From: Nocardia cyriacigeorgica
GTDB lineage: Bacteria; Actinomycetota; Actinomycetes; Mycobacteriales; Mycobacteriaceae
Direction: 5' to 3'
Assembly (NCBI RefSeq): GCF_029868385.1
Contig: NZ_JARWNX010000033.1
Span: 1-48,330 of the forward strand
DNA: 48,330 nucleotides
The translations under genes and the position numbers were made by a program. The notes beneath the pieces are model-generated. The model had not been told where the DNA came from, ran no database searches, and saw nothing but the letters and a program-made list of their open reading frames with translations. How positions within the stretch are numbered: the stretch's first letter is position 1; every line of letters begins with the position of its first letter. This document shows positions 1-8,405 of this stretch, one piece after another.

Positions 1-294
1 GGAGATGTTCAACGCCGTCTCGTACGCCCGCGACATACCCACACCACGCAACGGCTGATACGCACCGTCATAGGTCACATGCGCCATCGACGGATCGAAA
101 TACAGCGTCAGGTACACACCCGACAGCAGCAGGATGATGAACGCGTACAGCGCGATCTCACCGAGCAGGAACGACCAGTGGGTCGGGAAGACCTTGTTGA
201 TCGACCGGCGCATGAACGCGGCGGCGCGGTACCGCTCGTCCACGGCGTCGGCGTGGGCACCGACCTTCCGGCCGATTGCTGTTCCAGAACTCAT
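1..294 (-). CDS. qcrB: Cytochrome bc1 complex cytochrome b subunit QcrB (N-terminal part only)
   Basis: This is the membrane core of the menaquinol:cytochrome c oxidoreductase, which feeds the aa3 oxidase in actinobacteria. Only the first 98 residues are visible; the rest lies beyond the left edge. After a soluble N-terminus that contains the [17 protein letters not shown] stretch typical of actinobacterial QcrB, a first transmembrane helix runs from about residue 41 to 66. The ATG overlaps the qcrA stop codon (ATGA), so translation is probably coupled. It is the last gene of the ctaE-qcrC-qcrA-qcrB order. The haem-ligand histidines would be in the missing part. Confidence 0.93.
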   Translation of the reverse strand, partial: MSSGTAIGRKVGAHADAVDERYRAAAFMRRSINKVFPTHWSFLLGEIALYAFIILLLSGVYLTLYFDPSMAHVTYDGAYQPLRGVGMSRAYETALNIS

Positions 295-1496
295 GAACGA
301 CGCTCCCAGAAGGCCGGGCCGAGCGGCTCGATGAAGTCGCCCGCGGCGACCAGGAAGCCCTCGGAGTTGACGGTGATCGGCAGCTGCGGCAGCGCCCGTG
401 CGGCAGGACCGAAGACTGGCTTACCCCATTCGGTCGCCGAGAACTGCGACTGGTGGCAGGGGCACAGGATCCGGTTGGTCTGCTGCTCGTAGAGCGAGGT
501 CGGGCAGCCGAGGTGGGTGCAGATCTTCGAGTAGGCGAAGTAGTCGCCGAAGTTGAAGCTCTCCTGGCCCTTACGCTTGATGGCCTTCTGCGCGTCTTCG
601 GTGCGCAGCCGGATCAGCATGACGGCGTTGCGGATACCGCGCAGCGACTGGAGGGTTTCGTGCTCGTCCCCGCGCCAGGCTTCCTTCCACGGGAACACGG
701 TCTCCATACCGCCCGCGTCCAGATCCTCCGGGCGCACCAGCACGATGTCCTGCGGACGGCCGGTGTCGCGACGCAGGTAGATGGTCTGGCCCTCCCAGTC
801 CGGGGTCCAGCCCGACACCCACAGCGGCGACTTGTCGCCCTTGGCCCACGGGTTCTTGATCATGCCGCCAACGAACAGCGCGGCCGATCCGAGCCCGACG
901 ACGCCGAGGCCGGCGCCCGCGGTGCGGGTGATCAGCTTGCGACGCCCCAGCGTGGAGGTTTCCCCCGCATCCGACAGCTGGGCGACCAGCGTCCGACGGT
1001 CGACCTCGCTGGAACGGCCGTCGTGGCGCTCCTGGATGGACAGCTCGGCCGGGATGAACTTCTTACGGATCAGCACCACCGCGATGCCGATCGCGAGGAT
1101 CGAGACACCGAAGGTGAGACCGTACAGCGGCGTGGCCAGCGAGTACAGGTCGTGACCCTCGGACTCCTTGCCCTTGTACTCCCACGGCCAGAACAGATAG
1201 ACACCGACCAGCGCGGCCGCGGCCAGACCGGAGATGGCGAACCACAGCGCCACCTGACGCTCGGCGCGCTTCTCGGCGCGGGTTCCCGGCACCGGGAACC
1301 GCTCACGCCGGTAGGCGACGTCGACGCCGTCCATCTCGGTGCCGAGTTTGACCAGTTCGTCCCGCGACATCGCGTCCAGCTCGGCCTCGGTGGGCTCGGC
1401 GGCGGCGTGACCGGTGGGCTTCACCGTCTCTTTCGACAGCTCGGCACTGGATCCCTCATCCGGGCGCCCCATGTCGTCTCGCTCCTGTTCTGTCAT
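291..1496 (-). CDS. qcrA: Cytochrome bc1 complex Rieske iron-sulfur subunit QcrA
   Basis: This 401-residue Rieske protein of the bc1 complex passes electrons from menaquinol to cytochrome c. The [2Fe-2S] ligands are visible as CTHLGC (326-331) and CPCHQS (345-350): C326, H328, C345 and H348 bind the cluster, and C331 and C347 form the usual disulfide. The actinobacterial form has three transmembrane segments instead of one, and three hydrophobic stretches precede the Rieske domain here (roughly residues 90-110, 125-145 and 195-215). The chosen ATG at 1496 overlaps the qcrC stop (ATGA). An in-frame ATG at 1514 lies inside qcrC and is less likely. The stop overlaps the qcrB start. Confidence 0.97.
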   Translation of the reverse strand: MTEQERDDMGRPDEGSSAELSKETVKPTGHAAAEPTEAELDAMSRDELVKLGTEMDGVDVAYRRERFPVPGTRAEKRAERQVALWFAISGLAAAALVGVYLFWPWEYKGKESEGHDLYSLATPLYGLTFGVSILAIGIAVVLIRKKFIPAELSIQERHDGRSSEVDRRTLVAQLSDAGETSTLGRRKLITRTAGAGLGVVGLGSAALFVGGMIKNPWAKGDKSPLWVSGWTPDWEGQTIYLRRDTGRPQDIVLVRPEDLDAGGMETVFPWKEAWRGDEHETLQSLRGIRNAVMLIRLRTEDAQKAIKRKGQESFNFGDYFAYSKICTHLGCPTSLYEQQTNRILCPCHQSQFSATEWGKPVFGPAARALPQLPITVNSEGFLVAAGDFIEPLGPAFWERRS

Positions 1497-2356
1497 GACC
1501 TCGATCCGATCCACATCGCGGCGCCGACGGTCAGCACGATGCCGACCACCCAGATGGCCAGGCCCTCGGTCGCGGGGCCGAAGCCGCCGAGGCCGTAACC
1601 ACCCGGCGAATTGGCCTCCATCGAGTCCTTGACGTAGGCGACGATGTCGCGCTTCTCCTCCGGGCTCAGCTGCCGGTCGGAGAACTTCGGCATATTCTGC
1701 GGGCCGGTCAGCATCGCGGCGTAGATCTGCTGCTCGGAGGCGGGCTCGAGCGGCGGCGCGTACTTACCGGACGAGAGCGCACCACCGCGGCCGGTGAAGT
1801 TGTGGCAGGAGGCGCAGTTCATGCGGAACAGCTCACTACCACGGGCGATATCGGCGCCGCGCAGCGATTCCTGGGCGACCGAACCGTCGGCATCGCGGAC
1901 CACGGTCGGACCGCCGCCGTTGGCGGCCACATAGGCGCCGATGGCATCGGTCTGGTGGGCGTCGAACTTGGCGGGCTTGCGTTCGGCCTGCGCCTCGTTG
2001 CGCGTCATCGGCATACGACCGGAGGACACCTGGAAGTACACCGCGGCCTCACCGACGCCGATCAGGCTGGGGCCACGATCCTCCACACCCTGCAAGTTCG
2101 CGCCGTGGCAGGTGATGCAGGAGGTGTCGTAGAGCTGCTGACCCTCGCGGATCAGCGCCGACTTGTCCTCGTTCGCCGTCGCGATCTGCGGCTCGGGGGT
2201 GAGGGCCGAGGCGAGAAAACCGGCTCCGACGAGACCCACCAGAAGCGCGAGCCCGCCCGCGATGCGGCGGCGGACGCGGCGCTGCCTGCGCGTCTTGCTG
2301 GCCTGGCCGTGCCCGGGGCTGGCGGGCTCTGGCGCTGATGGGGGAGATGAACTCAT
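1493..2356 (-). CDS. qcrC: Di-haem cytochrome c subunit QcrC of the bc1 complex
   Basis: This 287-residue membrane-bound cytochrome cc replaces soluble cytochrome c in actinobacteria and wires the bc1 complex to the aa3 oxidase in a supercomplex. Two CxxCH haem sites are visible: C80-I-T-C83-H84 and C181-A-S-C184-H185. Methionine ligand candidates lie in SGRMPM (about 113-115) and NMPKF (222). An N-terminal hydrophobic anchor spans about residues 33-52 and a C-terminal helix about 264-284. The ATG at 2356 follows an AAGGGA-like ribosome site. The in-frame ATG at 2404 would add 16 residues unlike the family. The gene sits 58 bp after ctaE and overlaps qcrA. Confidence 0.96.
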   Translation of the reverse strand: MSSSPPSAPEPASPGHGQASKTRRQRRVRRRIAGGLALLVGLVGAGFLASALTPEPQIATANEDKSALIREGQQLYDTSCITCHGANLQGVEDRGPSLIGVGEAAVYFQVSSGRMPMTRNEAQAERKPAKFDAHQTDAIGAYVAANGGGPTVVRDADGSVAQESLRGADIARGSELFRMNCASCHNFTGRGGALSSGKYAPPLEPASEQQIYAAMLTGPQNMPKFSDRQLSPEEKRDIVAYVKDSMEANSPGGYGLGGFGPATEGLAIWVVGIVLTVGAAMWIGSRS

Positions 2357-2414
2357 CTGTGTCCCTTTGGAGTAGACGGAACCGACTGGTGCAATTGCTT
2401 CCACTGAGCCCGGG

Positions 2415-3023
2415 TCAGCGGACGAAGTAGATCGTGGCGAACAGCCCGATCCAGACGATGTCGACGAAGTGCCAGTAGTACGAGACGACGATCGCGGCGG
2501 TGGCCTGCGCCGGGGTGAACTTGCTCAGCTTGGTGCGCACCAGCAGGAACACGAACGCGATCAGACCACCGATGACGTGCAGACCGTGGAACCCGGTGGT
2601 GATGTAGAACACCGAGCCGTAGGAGCTGCTCGAGATCGAGGTGCCCTCGTGGACGAGGTGGTAGTACTCGTAACCCTGGCCGAGCACGAAGAAGGTGCCC
2701 ATCGCGAGGGTGAGGACATACCAGCGGCGCAGGCCGAACACGTCACCGCGCTCCGCGGCGAAGACACCCAGCTGGCAGGTGAACGACGACGCGATCAGCA
2801 CGGCGGTGACCGGCACGGCCAGCGTCATGTTCAGCTCGGTCGGCTCCGGCGGCCATTCGGTCGACTGAGCACGCGCGACGAAGTACATCGCGAACAGGCC
2901 GGCGAAGAACATCAGCTCGCTGGACAGCCAGATGATGGTGCCGACACTGACCATGTTGGGCCGGTTCAGCGAATGCACACGCTGGGTAATGGCCGATCCT
3001 GGGGTGCCTACTGCGGTCGTCAC
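2415..3023 (-). CDS. ctaE: Cytochrome c oxidase subunit III CtaE
   Basis: This 202-residue subunit III of the aa3-type terminal oxidase has five predicted transmembrane helices, the usual number for the actinobacterial form. Family stretches include [14 protein letters not shown] near the N-terminus, GYEYYHL in the middle and [15 protein letters not shown] at the C-terminus. The start is a GTG at 3023 (M-T-T-A-V-G-T-P). The open frame continues upstream to 4172, but that extension is antisense to trpD and is not coding. It is the first gene of the respiratory operon and is divergent from trpD; two short palindromes lie just upstream. Expected partners ctaC and ctaF are about 21 kb away in this window. 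Confidence 0.95.
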   Translation of the reverse strand: MTTAVGTPGSAITQRVHSLNRPNMVSVGTIIWLSSELMFFAGLFAMYFVARAQSTEWPPEPTELNMTLAVPVTAVLIASSFTCQLGVFAAERGDVFGLRRWYVLTLAMGTFFVLGQGYEYYHLVHEGTSISSSSYGSVFYITTGFHGLHVIGGLIAFVFLLVRTKLSKFTPAQATAAIVVSYYWHFVDIVWIGLFATIYFVR

Positions 3024-3040
3024 GGGGGTAAGTATGACTC

Positions 3041-3069
3041 GTCGTAGTACGACAGCAGTACCCGGGTAC
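3041..3069. promoter_or_regulatory. Two adjacent perfect palindromes upstream of ctaE
   Basis: GTCGTAGTACGAC (3041-3053, 6-1-6 dyad) and GTACCCGGGTAC (3058-3069) lie 18 and 35 bp upstream of the ctaE GTG, in the ctaE/trpD divergent gap. They are candidate operators or promoter-proximal sites; the binding protein is unknown. Confidence 0.35.
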
Positions 3070-3273
3070 GAAACTCGTGTGTGCGTGTCGGAATTCGCAG
3101 TGCCGCTTCCTGGGACAACGCCGGAAAATTCGGTGAAGGAGATCGCGCGAAGATCAAGTACGGACCCCGCGCGCGGGGTTCGCGGGCCGATATCGGGCGA
3201 CCTGCGCCGGGTGGGCGCATTAGGGTTGTTGCCTACAAGACTGGTGGGCGTACCAGTGTGATGGGAGATGTTG

Positions 3274-4335
3274 ATGAGCGTGCGCAGCTGGCCCCAGGTG
3301 CTCGGCACCCTTGCCGACGGTGGCGACCTGACCGCGGACGACACCGAATGGGTGATCAACGAGATCTTCTCCGACAATGCGACGCAGGCACAGATCGCCG
3401 CGTTCGGAGTGGCGATCAAGATCAAGGGGCCGACCTCGGCGGAGCTGTCGGGTCTGGCGTCGGGGATGCTCGGGCACGCCAGGCTCGTCCATATAGACGG
3501 TGACGCGGTCGATATCGTCGGCACCGGCGGTGACCGTTCGGGTTCGGTGAACATCTCCACCATGTCCTCGATCGTGGTCGCGGCGGCGGGTGTGCCGGTG
3601 ATCAAGCACGGCAACCGGGCCGCCACCTCCAAGAGCGGCGGCGCCGACGTGCTGGAGGCGCTCGGGGTGCGGCTTGCGCTCGGCCCGGAATCGGTGGCGC
3701 GCTGTGTGCGCGAGGTCGGTATCGGGTTCTGTTTCGCGCCGCTGTTCCATCCCGCACTGCGCTTCGCCGGTCCCGCGCGTAAAGAGATCGGCATCCCGAC
3801 CGTGTTCAATGTGCTCGGTCCGCTCACCAACCCCGCGCAGCCGCGTGCCGGCCTGGTGGGCTGCGCCTTCCCCGATCTGCTGCCGAAGATCGCCGGGGTG
3901 TTCGCCGCGCGCGGCAGCAGCGCGCTGGTGGTGCGTGGTAACGACGGACTCGACGAAATCACCACCTCCGACACCACCGACGCCTGGATCGTCTCGGCGG
4001 GCCGGATGCGTGAGACGACCATCGACCCCACGCGGCTCGGCTTCCCGCGCGTCGACCTCGACGCACTGCGCGGTGGAGATGCCCAGGTCAACGCCGGTGT
4101 GGCGCGTGACGTGCTGGCCGGGACCTCCGGTCCGGTGCGGGATGCGGTGCTGGTCAACTCCGCGGCCGCCATCGTGGCCTACGACCTGTCCCAGGGCACG
4201 GGCAATCCCGACGCCGAACTCGACGATCAACTCACCGCGGCCGTCGAACGGGCCGCGGACGCGATCGACAGCGGACGTGGCGCCGCGCTATTGGATCGAT
4301 GGGCGAAGCTGACCAATACGCTCGGCGACTCCTGA
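3274..4335 (+). CDS. trpD: Anthranilate phosphoribosyltransferase TrpD
   Basis: TrpD transfers phosphoribose from PRPP to anthranilate, the second committed step of tryptophan synthesis, in the cytosol. The 353-residue protein shows the PRPP-binding GTGGD loop (83-87), NIST (93-96), KHGNR (111-115) and the [11 protein letters not shown] segment, all diagnostic. The ATG at 3274 is preferred because GGGAG (3263-3267) lies 6 nt before it; the ATG at 3268 directly abuts that site. The gene is alone, away from other trp genes, and divergent from ctaE, as in mycobacteria. Tryptophan attenuator features were not seen in the 250-bp gap. Confidence 0.97.
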   Translation: MSVRSWPQVLGTLADGGDLTADDTEWVINEIFSDNATQAQIAAFGVAIKIKGPTSAELSGLASGMLGHARLVHIDGDAVDIVGTGGDRSGSVNISTMSSIVVAAAGVPVIKHGNRAATSKSGGADVLEALGVRLALGPESVARCVREVGIGFCFAPLFHPALRFAGPARKEIGIPTVFNVLGPLTNPAQPRAGLVGCAFPDLLPKIAGVFAARGSSALVVRGNDGLDEITTSDTTDAWIVSAGRMRETTIDPTRLGFPRVDLDALRGGDAQVNAGVARDVLAGTSGPVRDAVLVNSAAAIVAYDLSQGTGNPDAELDDQLTAAVERAADAIDSGRGAALLDRWAKLTNTLGDS

Positions 4336-4683
4336 TCGCCGAGCGACGACCCGCGGTCCACGCGTAGCGGCGATACTCCTGGTCGGTCCGTGGGCCGATC
4401 CGATCACCGCCGACGCATGGCGGCAGCCGCTGCCGCGTCCCGCCGACGCGGCATTGCCGGAGGTGGTCCGACCGCGCGTCCGCACGGCTGGAGACACCTG
4501 GTCAGCAAACATTGCGCCGAGGCTATAGAGTTGCGCGGTCGTCAGGCACATCGCTGTGTTCTCGCACGACACTCGGCGCAGGCACCCGGACGATCATCGC
4601 CACGGGCGGCCACACGGCAACCCTTCTTGCCCACCGGTATCCCCGCGCCCTCGTCACTGTCCGATCGTGGTCTGGAGGTAGGC
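4336..4683. other. Gene-free stretch between trpD and a small secreted protein
   Basis: No supported gene lies in these 348 bases. A TATAGA hexamer at 4524-4529 could be a -10 element but has no convincing -35. No strong terminator hairpin was recognised after trpD. Confidence 0.4.
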
Positions 4684-4983
4684 ATGAATCGCGGTGTGCC
4701 CGTGGTATCCGGCGCCCTACTCGCCGCACTCGCGGTGGCGACGGTGATCGGCGCCGGTCCGGCCGGTGCCGCACGCGGTGGCCTGGTGGTGGACGGCAGC
4801 GTCCATCACAACCCGTCGGGCTGTGTCGAGGTCGGCGGCGGGGCCCGCACGCTGAAACTGGAGAACCACACCGATGTGCCGGTGACCGTGTACTACGGGC
4901 GCGGCTGCCGCGGCGAGGTGACCGCCACCCTGGCCTCACGTGAGGTGCGCACGGTCACCGGCGCATCGATCCAGGTTCCCTGA
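4684..4983 (+). CDS. Small secreted protein of unknown function
   Basis: This is a 99-residue protein with a clear N-terminal signal peptide (MNRGVPVVSG then a hydrophobic stretch ending GPAGAARG, cleavage likely near residue 30). The mature part is about 70 residues, contains two cysteines (in SGCVEV and GRGCRG) that could form a disulfide, and looks beta-rich. GGAGG at about 4674-4678 supports the ATG at 4684; a longer frame from 4390 has no such support. It lies between trpD and a convergent Lrp-type gene. The family is not recognised. An envelope or secreted role is inferred from the signal peptide only. Confidence 0.7.
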   Translation: MNRGVPVVSGALLAALAVATVIGAGPAGAARGGLVVDGSVHHNPSGCVEVGGGARTLKLENHTDVPVTVYYGRGCRGEVTATLASREVRTVTGASIQVP

Positions 4984-5000
4984 GCTTCATTCACCGAGCC

Positions 5001-5276
5001 TCATTCGCCCAGCGAGAATCCCGCCTCGACGTCGGCGCGCGAATAGGACTTGAACGCGATGTGGGTGGTCGTCCGCACGACTCCCTCGGTCTTGTCGATC
5101 CGGCTGGTCACCACCTCGGCGATCTGCTCGTGGTCGCGCACCCGGACCACCGCGATGAGGTCGACATCGCCCGCACAGGAGTAGACCTCGCTGACGCCCT
5201 CGATATCGGCGACCGCCTGCGCGGTTTCGGGGATGCGGGCATTGGCGGCGTTGATCATGACGATGGCGGTAATCAT
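5001..5276 (-). CDS. Stand-alone Lrp/AsnC ligand-binding (RAM) domain protein
   Basis: This 91-residue protein matches the C-terminal ligand-binding, oligomerisation domain of Lrp/AsnC regulators and has no helix-turn-helix. The stretch from MITAIVMINA through EGVSEVYSCAGDVDLIAVV to the TTTHIAFKSYS end is the typical alpha-beta sandwich. Such single-domain proteins bind amino acids and may form mixed oligomers with full-length Lrp regulators; that role is inferred. TAGGCT ends 6 nt before the ATG with no Shine-Dalgarno, so the transcript is probably leaderless. It ends 17 bp from the convergent small secreted gene. Confidence 0.88.
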   Translation of the reverse strand: MITAIVMINAANARIPETAQAVADIEGVSEVYSCAGDVDLIAVVRVRDHEQIAEVVTSRIDKTEGVVRTTTHIAFKSYSRADVEAGFSLGE

Positions 5277-5282
5277 GGGCTC

Positions 5283-5288
5283 AGCCTA
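5283..5288 (-). promoter_or_regulatory. Probable -10 element (TAGGCT), leaderless start
   Basis: TAGGCT on the minus strand ends 6 nt before the ATG of the Lrp-type gene, so transcription would begin at or very near the start codon. Confidence 0.5.
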
Positions 5289-5315
5289 GGTGCTCGGATG
5301 GTGAACCGGTCCGGG

Positions 5316-7067
5316 TCAGCCGGAGACTCGCACATAGTCCTGCCCCTGCGATTCCGACGCTGCCGCCGCCTCGGCCGAGGCCGCCCAGGTGAGCAGACGG
5401 CCCGCGCCGTACACCGGTTCGCAATAGCCGGTGGTGGTGCGGACGATGCGCACACCCGGCCGGGCCAGCCAGCGCGTCACCAGACCGACCTCCTCCGGTG
5501 AGCCGCCGCGCAACGGCGACAGATCGTCGTCGCAGACGACGGTTTCCGCGGCCGCGACGATCCGCTCCACCACCGACATGGGGGCCACTCCCCTGATCGC
5601 CGTGCCCGCACCCGCGAGGCGTCCGTAGCGGATCACCGCGAATTCCCAGCCACCGGCGCCGTCGGGATGGGCGGCGACGAGTTCGACGATACGGGCGACC
5701 GCGGCCAAGCGCTGAGTGCGGTGCAGTGCGCGAATCACGACGACCGCCCGGTCGCGTAACCGCGCGGCGGCCTCGAAATGTTCTGCGCGGGAATGGGTTC
5801 TGATCATCTCGAGCATCGCCCGCAGGCATTCGTCCCCGGCGCCGGCGAACAGTGCGCGCACCGATTCCGGCGCACGCGCGTATTCCTTACTATTAAGGGC
5901 CATTCCGTGCGCCGCGGCGGGGCAGCCGCCGATCACCGCGGGCGGGCAGTCGTGAATCGCCGTGCGCGACAAGCGAGTTGTGCAGGTGCGCAGCCCGCTG
6001 AACTCGGCGATGGTCGCCGCCACCTCGGCGGCGTCGGCTCTGGCGCCGAACGGCCCGAGCGCGTCCACCGCGGGCTGGCGCACGATCGCGAACCGCGGAA
6101 ATGGTTCCTCGGTGAGAGTGATCCACCAGCCACGCTTCGGGAACTTGGAGCGCCGGTTGTACGGCGGGGCGTGCGCGATGAGCAGCCGCAGCTCCCGCAC
6201 CCCCGCCTCCAGACCGTGCGCGCATTCGACATGGTCGATGCGGGTGGCGAGCGAGACCATCTCCTTCATCCGGCCGCGGGTCTCCGAACCGGTGAAGTAG
6301 GTGCGGACCCGGCGACGCAGATTCACCGCCGTCCCTATATAGAGGACTTCGTCGGCGGGGCCGCGGAAGAGATAGACACCGGGGCCCGCGGGCAGATCGG
6401 CGGCCAGTCCACGTTTGGCGCGCTGACCCGAGGTGACGTCGGGTAGGTAATCGATCAGCTCGGTCAGGCTGTGCACGCCCTGATTGCCCACGCGCGCCAT
6501 CAGCGCGTGCAGCACGTCGACGGTGGCTCTGGCGTCGGCGAGGGCGCGGTGGGTCGGCTGCGTCGTCGCGCCGAGCAGCCGGGCCAGCACGCTCAATCGC
6601 ACCGACGGCGCCTCGTCGCGGGCCAGTACCCGCCGGGCGAGCTTCACCGTGCACACCACCTGGGCGGCGGGCCATGGTGTCTCGCAGCGGGCCGCGGCGG
6701 CGCGCAGGAACGCCATGTCGAACCGAGCGTTGTGCGCGACCAACACCGCGCCGGCGGCGAACTCCAGGAAGCCGGGCAGCACCGCCTCGATCGGCGGCGC
6801 GGCGCACACCATGGCGGTGGTGATACCGGTGACGTGGACGACGGCCGGTGGGATGGCGCGGCCGGGATCGACCAGGGTGGCGAATTCGCCGAGGACCTCA
6901 CCGCCGCGCACCTTGACCGCGCCGATCTCGGTGATGGCGTCCGATTCCGGGCTGGTTCCGGTGGTCTCCAGGTCGACGACGACGAAGACGGTGTCGTAGA
7001 GCGGGGTGTCGAGTTCGTCGAAGGCCAGTTGCGTGGCGGCGCGGCGGCGCGGGACGGAGTCGGACAC
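5316..7067 (-). CDS. DEDDh exonuclease fused to a GIY-YIG (UvrC/Cho-like) nuclease domain
   Basis: This is a 583-residue two-domain nuclease. The N-terminal DnaQ-like 3'-5' exonuclease has DLETTG (32-37), HNARFD (112-117) and H173 with D178 in HRALADA, a complete DEDDh set. The GIY-YIG domain follows with GVY (230-232) and YIG (243-245), as in UvrC and Cho; the C-terminal part lacks an obvious HhH tail. The family is conserved in actinobacteria (Rv2191-like) and a role in DNA repair is inferred. The GTG at 7067 is preferred because TACGCT ends 7 nt upstream, a leaderless pattern; a GTG at 7133 would add 22 non-conserved residues. Confidence 0.9.
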   Translation of the reverse strand: MSDSVPRRRAATQLAFDELDTPLYDTVFVVVDLETTGTSPESDAITEIGAVKVRGGEVLGEFATLVDPGRAIPPAVVHVTGITTAMVCAAPPIEAVLPGFLEFAAGAVLVAHNARFDMAFLRAAAARCETPWPAAQVVCTVKLARRVLARDEAPSVRLSVLARLLGATTQPTHRALADARATVDVLHALMARVGNQGVHSLTELIDYLPDVTSGQRAKRGLAADLPAGPGVYLFRGPADEVLYIGTAVNLRRRVRTYFTGSETRGRMKEMVSLATRIDHVECAHGLEAGVRELRLLIAHAPPYNRRSKFPKRGWWITLTEEPFPRFAIVRQPAVDALGPFGARADAAEVAATIAEFSGLRTCTTRLSRTAIHDCPPAVIGGCPAAAHGMALNSKEYARAPESVRALFAGAGDECLRAMLEMIRTHSRAEHFEAAARLRDRAVVVIRALHRTQRLAAVARIVELVAAHPDGAGGWEFAVIRYGRLAGAGTAIRGVAPMSVVERIVAAAETVVCDDDLSPLRGGSPEEVGLVTRWLARPGVRIVRTTTGYCEPVYGAGRLLTWAASAEAAAASESQGQDYVRVSG

Positions 7068-7074
7068 GGCGTGC

Positions 7075-7080
7075 AGCGTA
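7075..7080 (-). promoter_or_regulatory. Probable -10 element (TACGCT) of the exonuclease gene
   Basis: TACGCT on the minus strand ends 7 nt before the GTG at 7067. It would give a leaderless mRNA and it argues against the longer start at 7133. Confidence 0.4.
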
Positions 7081-7418
7081 TGAGCGGGGTCCGACAGGTT
7101 CGGCCCCGTCGAGAAGCTCGGTCGGCTCGCCACATGCGCGCGGAATCGGCACGGAATGTCCGAATTCCACGCGTGAAGTTTTCATATCGGTACCCCCGAA
7201 ATGATCTTAGATGCGTAAAAGCGGCGTAGCTCACAGAGAATGCGTACGGGTATCAATCGCCGGGCGTGTCGGATTCCAGCCATACCGCCACAGGCTCTCA
7301 GCAGTCCCCTCACCCGCCGGTCGGGTCGATCGGTGCCCCATGATCACATCGATGACCCCCGAAGATGTCCCGTGAACTGCGGCGAACGCCTGACGAGCAT
7401 GGCATCTCGCATTTTACT

Positions 7419-7433
7419 GTTACTTCAAGTAAC
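7419..7433. promoter_or_regulatory. Perfect 7-1-7 dyad GTTACTT-C-AAGTAAC
   Basis: This is a perfect inverted repeat in the AT-richer part of the gap, about 226 bp upstream of the first NlpC gene. The size fits an operator for a dimeric regulator. The regulator is unknown. Confidence 0.4.
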
Positions 7434-7581
7434 GCCTGTTTACGGTCTGCGGTCACCCGAAGAACTACTCGTCGTTATCGTTTCGTGATTGTTGTGACGC
7501 ATATCGCAGGCCGCTCACGCCGAATTGTTGAGCATTGCCGTTTCGCTTGTCCACGGCTTTACAAACCACCGTGATCGGTTC

Positions 7582-7598
7582 GTAACCTCATCGAGACC
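7582..7598 (+). promoter_or_regulatory. Direct repeat GTAACC-N5-GAGACC, shared MtrA-like site, copy 1
   Basis: GTAACC and GAGACC start 11 bp apart, inside a longer shared core (GTAACCTnATCGAGACCT). The same core occurs upstream of the second NlpC gene at 8351. An 11-bp direct repeat suits an OmpR-type response regulator dimer. MtrA, which controls cell-wall hydrolases in related genera, is the natural candidate by inference. Confidence 0.45.
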
Positions 7599-7659
7599 TC
7601 ACGGAGTCCGACCCACCACCCCGGTGCGGCGTCGTGAGGCAGATTGGGAGTACCGCATC

Positions 7660-8247
7660 ATGGCGTCCACCACCGTCAAACGACAGGCCAAGCGTGCCGT
7701 TGCGGCCGGAGCCGTCGGCGCTGCCACCATCGGCGCGTTCCTGCTTCCCGCCGCTCCCGCGGCGGCCGCACCGGTCACCGTCCCCGGCGTCGGTACCTTC
7801 GACGTTCCGGACGAGATCGTGAACCAGATCCCCGGCGGCCTGCCCGCCGTGCCGGGCATCCAGATCCCCGCCCCCGCGCCGCTGCCCTTCACCGCACCGA
7901 CCAAGACCCTCGGCCAGTCGGCGCTCGACGCCGCGATGAGCAAGGTCGGCTCGCCCTACGTCTACGGCGCCGCGGGCCCGAACGCCTTCGACTGCTCCGG
8001 TCTCGTGCAGTGGTCCTACCGCCAGGCGGGCCGTGATGTGCCGCGCACCAGCGGCGCCCAGCTCTCCTCGGGCAGCCCGGTGTCGATGGACCAGCTCCAG
8101 CCCGGTGACGTGGTCTCGTTCTACGGCGGCGGCCACTCCGGCCTCTACGCCGGTGACGGCAATGTCGTGCACGCCTCCACCGCCGGCACCCCGGTGCAGG
8201 TCGCGCCGATCTCCTCCATGCCGGTCGCGGGCGCGGTCCGCTTCTGA
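7660..8247 (+). CDS. Secreted NlpC/P60 cell-wall endopeptidase (short form)
   Basis: This 195-residue exported protein is a peptidoglycan D,L-endopeptidase-type enzyme. A signal peptide covers about residues 1-37 (basic start, hydrophobic core, PAAPAAAAPV cleavage region). A short proline-rich linker leads to an NlpC/P60 domain from about residue 85. The catalytic triad is visible: C112 in DCSGL, H159 in GGHSG and H171 in VVHAST. There is no coiled-coil region, unlike its neighbour. The ATG at 7660 has GGGAG about 9 nt upstream; the frame extends to 7525 but the extra part lacks a signal-peptide start. A strong terminator follows at 8259. It probably cuts stem peptides during cell separation. 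Confidence 0.93.
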   Translation: MASTTVKRQAKRAVAAGAVGAATIGAFLLPAAPAAAAPVTVPGVGTFDVPDEIVNQIPGGLPAVPGIQIPAPAPLPFTAPTKTLGQSALDAAMSKVGSPYVYGAAGPNAFDCSGLVQWSYRQAGRDVPRTSGAQLSSGSPVSMDQLQPGDVVSFYGGGHSGLYAGDGNVVHASTAGTPVQVAPISSMPVAGAVRF

Positions 8248-8258
8248 TCCGCACCCTC

Positions 8259-8291
8259 GGGGCCCGCACCGTGCGCTACGGTGCGGGCCCC
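8259..8291 (+). terminator. Strong hairpin terminator after the first NlpC gene
   Basis: A perfect 14-bp stem (GGGGCCCGCACCGT, 8259-8272, with its complement 8278-8291) encloses a 5-nt loop, 11 bp after the stop codon. There is no U-tract, as is common in high-GC actinobacteria. Confidence 0.75.
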
Positions 8292-8350
8292 GCCCGGTCC
8301 GGCGACTGTGATCGGCTCGTGCTCTACTGGACACCGACGGTCGCCGTTCC

Positions 8351-8367
8351 GTAACCTAATCGAGACC
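8351..8367 (+). promoter_or_regulatory. Direct repeat GTAACC-N5-GAGACC, shared MtrA-like site, copy 2
   Basis: Same core as at 7582 (GTAACCTnATCGAGACCT), here 38 bp before the RipC-like start codon. Conservation between two separate upstream regions supports function over chance. Confidence 0.45.
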
Positions 8368-8405
8368 TTTCCGCGGCTTCACACGAGAACGGGGCACGGC
8401 AGGCA

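Larger units (their letters stand above)
7134..7659. other. Long divergent intergenic region upstream of the NlpC genes
   Basis: About 590 bases separate the exonuclease start at 7067 from the first NlpC gene; the listed span starts where the longer exonuclease frame ends. The stretch 7380-7560 is noticeably AT-richer than its surroundings. It holds a perfect dyad at 7419-7433 and a response-regulator-like direct repeat at 7582-7598. No open frame with family resemblance was found. A large regulatory region or a small RNA would both fit. Confidence 0.45.

Noticed and set aside
453..1598. Long plus-strand open frame over qcrA
   Set aside because: It is a high-GC shadow of qcrA and qcrC with no family resemblance; the same holds for the many other antisense frames in the window.
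3024..4172. Upstream extension of the ctaE frame
   Set aside because: It is antisense to trpD, and the CtaE family start is at GTG 3023.
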